A stretch of 64,000 nucleotides of DNA from Lantana camara (Eukaryota; Streptophyta; Magnoliopsida; Lamiales; Verbenaceae). The position numbers were made by a program, and so were the translations under genes. A model generated the notes under the pieces. It was not told the origin of the DNA and made no database searches. It was given only the letters and a program-made list of their open reading frames with translations. Below are positions 1 through 10,490 of this stretch, one piece after another. The stretch is taken from NCBI GenBank assembly GCA_037501455.1, contig CM074855.1:38721001-38785000 (forward strand). Reading direction: 5' to 3'. Each line of letters starts with the position of its first letter. The first letter of the stretch is position 1.

Positions 1-133
1 CCTTAATTGTCAATTTAGAGCTTTGTTTTTCATGAATTGCGTAGGTGTGTACGTATTGTATATTTATATTGTGTATTGCATGTATGTATATGTGTAATGT
101 ATATATATATTTATATCTAATGCATGCATGTAC

Positions 134-189
<56 letters not shown>

Positions 190-2162
190 ATATTATATTT
201 GTGTTATGTATTTAGTTTAAGTATTTGATTTACTTTTATATTTTAATAACTTCAGATACTTCGATCTTGCGTGCTTAACTTTCGTGCTTCATTTTGTACT
301 TTCTAATTCCTTCTTTTTATTCGTTTATGACTTATATGCTATGTGAATATGTTATATTACGTGTTAGGTTGTATATTTTAAATTTATGGTTTGACTTGAA
401 TGCTCGTTTTAATTTATGAACTCATATGCTCTTATGTGCTACTTTATTTCTTATGCATTCCTTGCCTCTTACGAACTTTAAATTTTTGAATGCTCGTGGT
501 ATGATTTCGATGAATGTGTACGTGTATGCACTTATGAATGCTTGAGATATGTTATAATATGATACATAATGAGCTTATTTGATGTATTATGAGTTTAATT
601 TATAAATTATTTGTGTGATAGTTCGTTATTCGCTTCGATATGCCTAAGTGTGAATTTATTTGAAGTAAATTGCATCATTTACATCCATATGCATTTGTCG
701 AGCATTTAATTGGTTCATTTTGAGTCTAAGTATGTCTTTTGTTGTTTGTTTTGTTCAGAGCTTCGTCCCGTGGGTGTCGAGGAGGTCTCTTAAGTGTGCT
801 TTGAGTTTGCTTTGTTCGGTTGGTTCGACAAGGTGGGGTTTCTTTCTTTTAGTTATTATGACCTACAACCCTTGATGTCATTTAAGCCCGCATGTGATCT
901 ATGTATATGTATAAGTACTTTGATACGTGTTTGATACGTATTTTGTGGGATTTTGGCCCTTTTGTTATGGATATTTGAAAACACTTTTATGTATATATAA
1001 GAAATGTTTTCATTTGTTTATTTTGAAAAGGGTTGGTGTGAGTATGTTTGAAACCGTGAGTTATGTTTTGAAAATTAAGTTGGATTTTTGAAAATTAAGA
1101 ACTTTCGAACAATTTGAACAATTTGAAATTAGACTGGGCCCTGGAGATTTGTACGAAGGAGACACGGGACGGTGTGGGCCGTCGGGTATTCCCTAGCACG
1201 GTCTCCACATTTAAGGATCAACCCTGAACACACTAGGAGGCTTGGTGGGGGAAGGAGTCCTCGGGCGTGAGCGTCATGAAACTCACGGCCCATACTGTAT
1301 AACCGATGGACAGGGTAGGCCACCCTCCCATCAACCGGAGAAGAGGTATGTGTGTTTGATTCCGAATTATGATTTTCTTTTGTTTTAGATCTTTGATTTT
1401 TGAAAGGAGTTAGGTTGGTCTGAAGCTCATACTCGCCGAGTTGTGTGTTTGATTTTGAACTTGGTTTGTGAAACGTGAGTGGACTTCATAATTACTAAAA
1501 TTTGGTTGATTTTGGCCTTCGGCTTTAACCTTTGTCCTTATACTTAGTATCACGTGTTCAATGATTTGGATTGAAAAAACCACGCCCCGGTTCATGAACC
1601 TTTAATTTTTAAATATGCTATGCTCTATGTTTATGTACGTGTGAGTGTGTTACCCCCCTCACCAGTCTTTAGGACTGACCCCTCCTCGTTGTCTTCTTTT
1701 TCCCCCTTTTTTTTTGTTGAGTTTGCAGGTTTGGTTCGGTTCATGCTAGGTGGGGGTCCTTTGTTTAGTTTGTTCGAGGTTATCGATCGGGTCTTTTGTA
1801 TCATTGCATCTTTACTTTTAAGTCTTGATATTATGAATAAGATATGAATGAATTTGTATAAGTTAGGATTCTAAATTTTGAAATTTGATACTCGTATGAT
1901 TAACTGGCCTTGGATGGGCATAATATGTATAAATTGTAATAATTCGAGCATATATGTTTGTTTGTAATGATCCTGTGGCTTCCGCATGTGATTTATGACT
2001 TTTGTGCACGCTCTGTATTAGGGTCTAGACCACCTAGCTAGTGTATGTGTTTTGTTTGTCACCCGTTCATTGTGGCTTGGTACGTGTGCGGAGTTCCTAT
2101 TTCGTTACATGTGTCGGGCTTTAGTGCGGGGGGTGTAGTGCTCTACGCTCCGGGGTGCTACA
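1..2162 (+). mobile_element. Partial plus-strand gypsy LTR 'Z' (3' part)
   Basis: The segment ends with the family-typical GGGGTGCTACA. Before that come the usual 3' LTR landmarks: a CAGTC/GACTG hairpin (1663-1677), a pyrimidine tract with TTTGCAG (about 1720-1729), and GCTAGGTGG (1745-1753), which pairs with CCACCTAGC (2030-2038). The LTR start lies off the window, so its TSD cannot be checked. It abuts sequence of a minus-oriented LTR (Y), so it probably inserted into Y. There is no coding capacity; short open frames here are chance. Family assignment is by shared terminal sequence with the complete elements in this window. Confidence 0.75.
136..177. repeat. (TA)n microsatellite
   Basis: Uninterrupted TA dinucleotides for about 42 bp inside LTR Z. 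Confidence 0.95.
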
Positions 2163-2882
2163 AAAGCTAGGCGGTCTAAACCCTCAAACAGAGCATGCAA
2201 AACATAAACATACAAGAGCGGAAGCATTAACGAAACAATAATAGGAATAGTGCAAAGTTATACAAAACTAAAACAAATTAAATACAAACTTTCCTCCACG
2301 GCTAAACCTTACAAATACATAATTCAAATTACAAAGGATCAAAGTATACAATGCAGAACATGCTCTAGAGAGAAAGTAGACTCAACCAAAACTACCAAGG
2401 ACTCAAAAGATAGCAAACTGCCTAGCTCGAACCAACGAACCGGAACCTGCAACTAAAAAGATAAAGAGGGAGGGGTCAGTCACACTGACTGAGTGAGGGG
2501 CTACACACGCACTCATACATACATATACGGAGCACAACACATATCAAGGAGGGGAGTTCATGAACCGGGGAGTGGTTTTTCCATTCTAAAACATTTTCAC
2601 ACATGATATTAGATATAGGGAGAAAAAGAGTTAGGCCGAAGGCCAAAACCACCAAATTTTATTAATTGAGAATCCACTCCCCGTTTCACGAACTATTGCG
2701 TAACAAACTAATATATCGAAACATACACATAGAACAAACCTTCAAACAAAAGGGGAAATATGCACAGGGATATTATCCGTCCCGGATCTCCCTTACCCAC
2801 ATCCCGATGATCATGCACAGGAGTAATACCCGACATCCCGAGTCTCTCTTACCCATAATCACCGAGCCCCAAGCAGAAACAG

Positions 2883-5740
2883 TGTAGCACCCGAGCGCAA
2901 GGTACCACATCCCCCGCACCATGACCCGGCCCGTATATGAAATGGACGATCCATACCCGAGCCAAGTCACGGCGAACGGGGACACACACACCGCTAAGCC
3001 AGGCGGGACTAGCCTATCACTTAAACCCCAAAACCACAACAACCAAAGTAGCAGAGTACAGAAGAGCGGAAGCAATAAGTCATATATCATAGATTGAGCT
3101 ATATGCTCTAGGTACCAACAATTATTCCATATATTGAGCTCTATGCTCTAGGTACCAACAATTAAATTCATGGGAGTTAAAAACCCAATACCATTACACT
3201 CCAAATCAAAAGACAACATTCTCTTGCCATCACGGCCCAAAACAACATTCATATACAATTACCAAAAGTACGAGTATGCAAGTGTAACATCAAAACATGA
3301 GAGCTAGAAACGAATGCAAGACCTACGACTCGTATTCCCGCCTAGCTCCCTTGACACCTGCACAAAACAGCTGAAAACCAAACGGGTTCAGTCCAAAGGG
3401 GACTGGTGGGTATAAAACAGGGTATAAATAGAATATATGACGGTAATTAAACAATCACATGCAAGCTATAATCCCAAGTGAGGTTTTAAAGAATTTCCCA
3501 AGTGGGTGAAATAAAATCATCAAAAGGGATTATAACGAATCATTAACATTAGGTCATTATTGGCCCTGCGAGTGGGCGTGCATTATCTCCAACCAACACC
3601 TTGTGTAAAACATTTAAACATTCTTTCATTCATTCCGTTCATGCATTCATTCTTTTGTGCACAATCATTAACATTTACACCTTCTTCCTCCGGTTTGGTG
3701 ACGGGCTTGCAAGACCCGACCACCCATTCATTGACCAAAAGGGGTTACATGACTCCCCAGATGGCGCTCAGCGTCCATTCCTCGCTAACTCCTAACGAGG
3801 TCCGGTTACGCCGTTAATTGGTGGAACTAATGTGAGGGATCACCGTCGGCCCATGCCTCCCCGGATAGCCACTCACACTAAGTCCCTGGGCCCCATTCGT
3901 GCATAACATTCATTCTTTCTTTTCTCGCCAAAACATTTGGTAGGATTTAGAAATTAAGGCTTTACGTTGCAAACATTTACTCTTTGAAAATGACTCTATA
4001 TATAGATATATACACTTTGGTCGAAAACTTTTCACGTTAAAGGTATTTATAGGGTCATATAGCTAAGTAGAAGAAAAACCCACCTCGAACGGCAAAAGAA
4101 GAACACACGAGCCTCACTGACCGGCCTCGTCTCCAAAGGAATCAAAATTTGTGCAAGACAGGTGAGGTGAGACTCAATATGACCAAATAAGACGCTCGGC
4201 AGTGCAATGGTTATGTTATGCACTCATAAAAAAAAAGTAATGACATGTTCATGTGCACTATTAATGTCAGAAGGCATACAACCGTTCATAACTATCATGC
4301 TTTCATTCTTGCATTATATAACATTCATAACATAGCTTAAATGAAGTCACGTTCAATATCATCCACAAATACGAGCCACGCAAGCAATTCAAGCAAGAAA
4401 AGAGACTTCTCAAGGCTGCCAATTCAAATGACACGGCCGTGTTGAGTTTCAAAGGAAAATGGACACGGCCGTGTCCGAGGTTTAAAAATCAGAAAATTCA
4501 AAGTCGAGGGCTTGACACGGCCGTGTTGAGTTTTCAAAGGATTTGGACACGGCCGTGTCCGAGATTAAAATCAGAAAAAAACAAAGTCGAGAGCCCAACA
4601 CGGCCGTGTCCATTTTCAGTTCAAAGCTGACACGGCCGTGTCAGCTCATCGTTTTGAAAGAAATAACAGAGCATCAGCTCTGTTACGCGAGGGAAAAGCT
4701 TTGCAAAACAGGGCAGCCACCAAGAAGCTCCCAACCCACACTTAGACATGCCTTCAAGCCACAAAACTCATGCAAATCAAGCAATTCATTCATATAGATA
4801 TCAATTCAAGTTCAAAGTTGGCAAAAGATCAATCAATATCAAGCTTTCATCCATGGAAGCTTCAAGCTTCAAAAATTGCAAGTCATGCTATACACTCCCA
4901 ACATAAAATCTAAGCATAAGGAAATGATAAGGAAGTTTCAATCATCATCTTTCATGCATCAAACCTTACTTTAAACCAAGGAAAAACATGGAACCAAGAA
5001 TTCATATCATTTATTCATTTTCAAGCTTTTTCTTCATGCCACATGATTCTCCAACTTAAATCAAGATACAATCGGGAGAAAATGGAGAGGAGAACAAGGA
5101 GAAAACAATACATATCCTACCTTGGAAGAAGATGAAGGATTGGATGATCTTGAGCTCAAAGTTGGTTTGATCAAAACAAGGGTTTCTTGGCTTCTCTTCC
5201 TTGCTCTTGCCTTGGCTGTAAGAAAAGGTTCAAACAAGTTATAAAATCGGGTTATGAAACGGTTCGTTGTCAAAGGTTTAAATGATACCGAAAAGATACA
5301 AGGTCAAGTTCAAAGGATAGGTAACGTCGAAACAAGTTCAACGCCGATTACGGATCTCGATTTCGAGGTCCGGAGCTCAAGATATCGCGAAAACCGTTTA
5401 GGGTTGCCTAGTATACAAATAGGTCCCTTAACTTTCAAAAAGTGGCAATTAAGCCCAAACTCAATTTCCGATTGAGTCCAAAACATTCAAATATCTAACA
5501 ATCAAGCCCACGGATTACACGGAACACGTAATTTCATTCAATTAACACCACATTCACAGAATTCACATTTTCCCAAATCCGATCACATATTCACAGCTCA
5601 TATAGACAATCATAAGCAATTTTAAACAAATAAATCAAATTATAAACAAATTCAATTAACAAATCAAAATATAAAATCATATAATTAAATATAAATACGC
5701 ACGTAACACTTACCTGCGTGTGAAAACTCGGGGCGTCACA
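2883..5740 (-). repeat. 3' LTR of element F
   Basis: TG...CA-bounded long terminal repeat, nearly identical to 10491-13443 apart from the deletion near 5217. In sense (minus) direction it holds the six-dyad array, then a GAGGTGGGT donor-like site near 4083, the CAGTCC/GGACTG hairpin near 3390, and the GCCTAGC and AGGCGGG arms. Confidence 0.95.
4431..4645. repeat. Six-dyad palindrome array (ACACGGCCGTGT type), F 3' LTR
   Basis: Six copies of ACACGGCCGTGT with symmetric extensions. Two are 16-bp perfect palindromes (4461-4476, 4545-4560) and the last is a 20-bp perfect palindrome, GCTGACACGGCCGTGTCAGC (4626-4645). Centres lie at about 4436.5, 4468.5, 4520.5, 4552.5, 4603.5 and 4635.5. The gaps are 32, 52, 32, 51 and 32, giving three pairs with a fixed 32-bp internal step. 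Function unknown. Confidence 0.95.
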
Positions 5741-5757
5741 ACCTCTCAACCTTAAAA
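5741..5757 (-). other. Polypurine tract of element F
   Basis: On the minus strand, TTTTAAGGTTGAGAGGT directly precedes the 3' LTR start TGTGACGCC. It is the plus-strand DNA primer position in LTR elements. It is less purine-pure than the tracts of C and H. Confidence 0.7.
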
Positions 5758-5773
5758 GAATCCGTCCTCGGAT

Positions 5774-8700
5774 TCATTTATCGGCTGGAAATAATTCGGG
5801 ATGAAATCTTTTCATCTTCTCCTCTGTCTGCCACGTAGCCTCTTCTGATTTATTACTTCTCCATAAGACTTTAACTAGTGGGATTTTCCGGTTTCTTAAT
5901 TCTTGAAATTTCCGATCCAAGATTCTAACTGGTTTCTGAACGAAGGTAAGGTTAGGCTCAAGTTCCACTTCTTCAACGGTTAAGATTTCGGATTCATCCG
6001 GATAATATTTTCGAAGCTGAGAAACATGAAATACGTTATGAATTCTTGTCAAACTCGGGGGTAGGTCCAAACGGTAGGCTGTATCTCCAATTCTTTCCAA
6101 AATCTCATAAGGTCCCAAATATCGGGGATTTAGCTTTACTCCCTTTCCAATTCGAGTTAATCCTTTTCGAGGCGAAGCTTTCAAAAACACTCTATCCCCA
6201 ACTGCAAACTCAAGATCCTTCCTTCTTCTATCTACATAGCTTTTCTGTCGATCCTGGGCTGTTTTCATCCGTTGTCTGATTATTTGGACCTTATCAATTG
6301 CCTCCTGCACGGCCTTAGAGGGTTTTTCCTTATTTTCCTCTCGTTTCACACCTTCTTGCTTCGTCCAATTCCATTCTTCTAAATCAAAGAACAACGGTGA
6401 TCTGCATTTTCGTCCGTAGAGAGCCTCATATGGAGCCATTTCTATCGATGCTTGAAAACTGTTATTATAGGCGAACTCAATCAAAGGTAATTGCTCGTTC
6501 CACGAACTCGAAAAATACAATGCACATGCTCTCAACATATCCTCCAAATATTTGATTAATCTCTCGGATTGCCCGTCTATCTGAGGATGGAAAGCTGTGC
6601 TGAATTGAAGCCTTGTCCCCAAATTCCTTTGCAATTCATGCCAAAACCTAGAAGTAAACCTCGGATCCCGATCTGATACAATGCTGACCGGTACCCCATG
6701 AAGTCGAACAATTTCATCAACATATTTCTTAGCCAATTTATTCACCTTATCCGACATCCTAATAGCCAGAAAATGCGCCGATTTCGTTAATCGATCCACT
6801 ATTACCCAAATTGCATTCAAACCACCTTTCACTCGTGGAAGACCCGTAACGAAATCCATCACCACTTGCTGCCATTTCCATTCTGGGATAGGTAACGGTT
6901 GAAGTAACCCCGATGGTTTTTGATGTTCTACTTTCACAACTTGGCAAGTCAAACAATGCCTCACGAAATTGATCACATCCCTCTTAAGTCCATTCCACCA
7001 ATAAAATTTCTTTAAATCCTTATACATCTTATTTCCCCCGGGATGTATCGAATACCCTGATCGATGAGCTTCTTCCAATATCAACCGTTTCAATTTTTCC
7101 GGAACCTCAACTCTGTTCTTGAACCTTAGAAGCCCGGTGTCATCAAATCCGAACGGACTCTCTGAATCATTTCTAGCTTTCTGCACTAACTTCTGCACCT
7201 CGGAATCCACTCTTTGCGCTTCAAACAATCTCTGTCGTAGGTCCGGTTGAACCGTAATATTCAGAATACTAGCTCTCAGCTTGAAAGACTCAGAATTTTC
7301 TCCAACTTCCACTTCCATGTTAGACACACTAGCCTTCCTGCTGAGTGCATCCGCGACCACATTAGCTTTTCCGGGATGGTAACGAATCGTACACTCATAA
7401 TCCGCCAACATCTTCATCCAACGCCTCTGTCTCTTGTTTAATTCCTTCTGAGAAAACAAACACTGAAGACTATTGTGGTCGGAAAAGATCTCAAAAGAAA
7501 CTCCGTAAAGGTAGTGTCTCCACTTTCCCAAAGCGAAGATCACTGCTGCAAGTTCGAGATCGTGAGTGGGATAATTCTGTTCATGATCCTTCAACTTCCT
7601 CGAGGCATAACCTATCACCTTACCCTTCTGCATCAAAACACATCCTAACCCTTCTTTCGAGGCGTCCGTATAAACCATGTATCCTTCAGTGCCCTCGGGA
7701 AGTGCTAATACCGGTGCAGTGGTTAATTTTTCCTTCAAGAGTTGGAAACTCGCTTCACATGCCTCGTCCCACTCAAATTTAGCTTCCTTCTTAGTTAATC
7801 GAGTTAAAGGACCGGCTATCTTTGAAAAATCCTTCACAAACCTGCGATAATAACCTGCCAATCCCAAGAAACTTCTTACCTCGGAAGCATTCTTCGGACT
7901 CTGCCATTGAGTAACTGTCTCGATCTTTGAAGGATCAACTTCTAAACCCTTACTTGAAATAATATGGCCTAGAAAAGCAACCCGGTCGATCCAAAACTCA
8001 CATTTACTAAACTTTGCATATAACCGGTGCTCTCTTAACGTCTCCAATACCAATTTGAGATGCCTAGCATGATCTTCCGGAGTCTTTGAATACACGAGAA
8101 TTTCATCAATGAAGATTACAACGAATTTATCCAAATTAGGCCAAAAAATCCGATGCATCATATCCATAAATGCTGCAGGGGCATTTGTCAATCCAAACGG
8201 CATCACTACGAACTCGTAATGCCCATACCGGGTGTTGAATCCTGTCTTTGGTATATCCTCTTCCCGGATTTTCAACTGGTAGTAGCCTTGCCTTAAATCC
8301 AATTTCGAATAAACCCCTGAACCTTGCAGCATATCAAATAAATCCTCGATGTGGGGCAACGGGTACTTATTCTTGATAGTCATCCGATTAAGCTCCCGGT
8401 AGTCTATACACATTCTCAACGACCCATCTTTCTTCTTGACAAAGAGAACTGGAGCACCCCACGGAGATGAACTCGGTCGAATAGAACCAATCTTGAGTAA
8501 TTCCTCGAGCTGAACTTTCAACTCTTTCAACTCTGCTGGAGCCATTCTATAAGGAGTCTTGGAATAAGGTTCTGATCCCGGATATAAATCAACAACAAAT
8601 TCAATCTCCCGATCCGGTGGTAGAGAACCCAAATTCTCTGGAAATACATCTGGATATTCCTTTACCACAGCCGTCTCCTCAAAACTTGATTGATCCTTTG

Positions 8701-9148
8701 GTTTATTGAGGAGATATGCTATAAATCCTATGGCTCCATCCTTCACCAATTTACGAGCTTCCATAAACGATAATAGAGGTATATTCTTCGACTCAACTTC
8801 TCCAATCAACTCATCACCTAATTTAATCTTCTTCTTAAAACAATCCACTTCGGCCCGGTGCCGATACAACCAATCCATCCCGAAAATTACACCATACTTC
8901 TTCCTAGACATCACGATGAAATCTGCCGGATAATCTTTCCCTTCTATCAACACCGAACAACCCCTAACAAGCCGATCCGTCTGCAAACTACCTCCAAGAG
9001 GCGAACTCACAAAATAACAAGAATTTGAACAAGTAACAAATAAGCACAGAGGGGCACATAAATCAGAAGATATAAAAGAATGAGTGGCACCGGGATCGAA
9101 TAATGCGTGAATGCTCGTGTTATGAATGCAAACGGTACCTTCCACCAC
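5774..9148 (-). CDS. pol: Pol polyprotein (PR-RT-RNase H-IN-chromodomain) of chromovirus F
   Basis: A single open frame of 1124 codons. Domains in order: aspartic protease (D-P-G at residues 18-20); reverse transcriptase (first catalytic Asp in [10 protein letters not shown]284; second motif FIDE at 346-349); RNase H (YTDAS, D495); integrase zinc finger (H695, H702, C732, C735); integrase catalytic core D765, D826, E862 with 35 residues between the last two; a GPYEIL module near 1012; and a chromodomain-like tail from about 1074. The element would copy its RNA and insert the DNA, probably into chromatin recognised by the tail. The frame begins without an ATG because pol is normally read as one polyprotein with gag, and the upstream frame runs to about 9213. 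Oddity: the RT motif is F-I-D-E where the family has F-x-D-D, so catalysis is probably lost. Integrase looks intact. Confidence 0.93.
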   Translation of the reverse strand: MVEGTVCIHNTSIHALFDPGATHSFISSDLCAPLCLFVTCSNSCYFVSSPLGGSLQTDRLVRGCSVLIEGKDYPADFIVMSRKKYGVIFGMDWLYRHRAEVDCFKKKIKLGDELIGEVESKNIPLLSFMEARKLVKDGAIGFIAYLLNKPKDQSSFEETAVVKEYPDVFPENLGSLPPDREIEFVVDLYPGSEPYSKTPYRMAPAELKELKVQLEELLKIGSIRPSSSPWGAPVLFVKKKDGSLRMCIDYRELNRMTIKNKYPLPHIEDLFDMLQGSGVYSKLDLRQGYYQLKIREEDIPKTGFNTRYGHYEFVVMPFGLTNAPAAFMDMMHRIFWPNLDKFVVIFIDEILVYSKTPEDHARHLKLVLETLREHRLYAKFSKCEFWIDRVAFLGHIISSKGLEVDPSKIETVTQWQSPKNASEVRSFLGLAGYYRRFVKDFSKIAGPLTRLTKKEAKFEWDEACEASFQLLKEKLTTAPVLALPEGTEGYMVYTDASKEGLGCVLMQKGKVIGYASRKLKDHEQNYPTHDLELAAVIFALGKWRHYLYGVSFEIFSDHNSLQCLFSQKELNKRQRRWMKMLADYECTIRYHPGKANVVADALSRKASVSNMEVEVGENSESFKLRASILNITVQPDLRQRLFEAQRVDSEVQKLVQKARNDSESPFGFDDTGLLRFKNRVEVPEKLKRLILEEAHRSGYSIHPGGNKMYKDLKKFYWWNGLKRDVINFVRHCLTCQVVKVEHQKPSGLLQPLPIPEWKWQQVVMDFVTGLPRVKGGLNAIWVIVDRLTKSAHFLAIRMSDKVNKLAKKYVDEIVRLHGVPVSIVSDRDPRFTSRFWHELQRNLGTRLQFSTAFHPQIDGQSERLIKYLEDMLRACALYFSSSWNEQLPLIEFAYNNSFQASIEMAPYEALYGRKCRSPLFFDLEEWNWTKQEGVKREENKEKPSKAVQEAIDKVQIIRQRMKTAQDRQKSYVDRRRKDLEFAVGDRVFLKASPRKGLTRIGKGVKLNPRYLGPYEILERIGDTAYRLDLPPSLTRIHNVFHVSQLRKYYPDESEILTVEEVELEPNLTFVQKPVRILDRKFQELRNRKIPLVKVLWRSNKSEEATWQTEEKMKRFHPELFPADK

Positions 9149-10278
9149 AGCATTTGGATCAGCTTCAACTTTCTGCTCCTCACCCTCAAGGGCATAAGCT
9201 CGTGCCTGAACATCGGTCTCGGAGCTCCAGCTTGATACCCTGGTGTCTTATCCGGGCATGAAAAAGCCATATGATCCCCTTTTCCACATATCAAGCACAA
9301 CCTCAATCTCTTTCAGCAATTGTTGTAAGAATGGGTTGGCCATCCACAATAAGTACACGGACGCTGATCATTGCGAGATCCCTTAGGAGCCGGTGGAGCC
9401 TGAGGTAGTCGTGGAATGGGTGCAATCTGATCTCCTGCTCTAGGCTTCTTGAAAGGTCCTTTTAGGGGTGGAGCTGGTAAATTCATCGGCCTCTTCCCTT
9501 TGTTAAATCCCGAGCCGAATCCTGACCCTTGTCCCTGGCGATAAGCTGGTCTCCTAGCATTTACAGAATCCTCAACCTTTAAGGCTTTCGAAGTAGCCTC
9601 CCAAGTGCTCGTGTTAACAGCCTCAAGAGCTGCCTGGATGTCTGGGCGCAGTCCCTGAACAAACTGCATAGCCTTGTGAAAGTCGTCACCTGCTATGTTA
9701 GGTGCATAACGAGACAATCTCTCATAATCCAAAATATACTCGGCCACAGATCTCGATCCCTGCTTCAATTCGGTGAATTCCCTCAATGTTCGAGTACGGG
9801 AGGAGGGAGGGATGAACTTATTCTTGAATTCTCTCGAAAAGACTTCCCAGTTAATCTCTTCTCCAGCTGCTTCCAATACGATCCGTGTGTTTTCCCACCA
9901 AGAGTAGGCTTCCCCTTGTATCAAAGTAAGAGTGCATCGAGCCTTCTCTCGGGACTCACATGGAATGAGCTCCCATATCCTCTCGACTTCTTTCAACCAC
10001 ATTTCCGCCTGCGCATCATTTCCCTTAAAGAACTTGGGAGGTCTTTGGTTCTAAAACTCCCTAAGTATAACCGAAATCGGTGTCTCTTGCGGTACAGCAG
10101 GTACAGGTGGTGCCGGAGGTGCCGGTGGAACATAATCTCGAAGCCTCTGGTCTATAATGTTGATAACTGAATTAACAAAGGCCTCTGCTGGCGGTGGTTG
10201 TGGAGGTGGAGGTGTAGGAGTACGACCTCGATGATGATGTCGTCCTGGAGATCGATCACGGTGTCTACGTGGAGGCAT
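9149..10278 (-). pseudogene. gag: Broken gag of chromovirus F
   Basis: The likely start is the ATG at 10278 (MPPRRHRDR), followed by an arginine- and proline-rich N terminus as in the gag of element H. Capsid-like sequence (WLKEVERIWELIPC, EAYSWWE, FVQGLRPDI) continues after an in-frame TAG at 10051-10053. The intact H gag has Gln here, so CAG changed to TAG. A TGA at 9313-9315 replaces an Arg codon (CGA in the likely ancestor) just after the first zinc knuckle (CTYCGWPTHSYNNC). The second knuckle (CLICGKGDHMAFSC) follows. A one-base shift near 9213 then puts the protein out of frame with pol. Both stops are C-to-T changes, in CHG and CG contexts. Gag would form the particle and bind RNA; this copy cannot make it. 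Confidence 0.9.
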
Positions 10279-10470
10279 CCTGTCAATAAACACTAAAATG
10301 CGTGCTAGGCTTAGCTCATGCATGATAATGCAATTAATTCAACCACAATCCAAAATTTAAATCAATCAAGCACAAAAGAGATGTATATGCAACACATGGT
10401 CAAGTAGTTCCTAAGCCGAACGACCTAGACAAACTCACACGATATGAAAGCCCGGGTTTTGTAACCCTAA

Positions 10471-10482
10471 GCTCTGATACCA
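10471..10482 (-). other. Primer-binding site, initiator tRNA-Met (F)
   Basis: The minus strand reads TGGTATCAGAGC eight bases inside the 5' LTR. This is the standard plant complement to the 3' end of initiator tRNA-Met and fixes the orientation of the element. Confidence 0.95.
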
Positions 10483-10490
10483 CTTAAGGA

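Noticed and set aside
4431..4645. CRISPR-like array (short palindromic repeats with about 20-bp spacers)
   Set aside because: The genome is a plant, spacing alternates between 32 and about 50 bp, the units lie inside LTRs, and there are no Cas genes.
10471..10482. A tRNA gene near the LTR, suggested by tRNA-Met complementarity
   Set aside because: Only the 12-base primer-binding site is present. No tRNA cloverleaf could be drawn.
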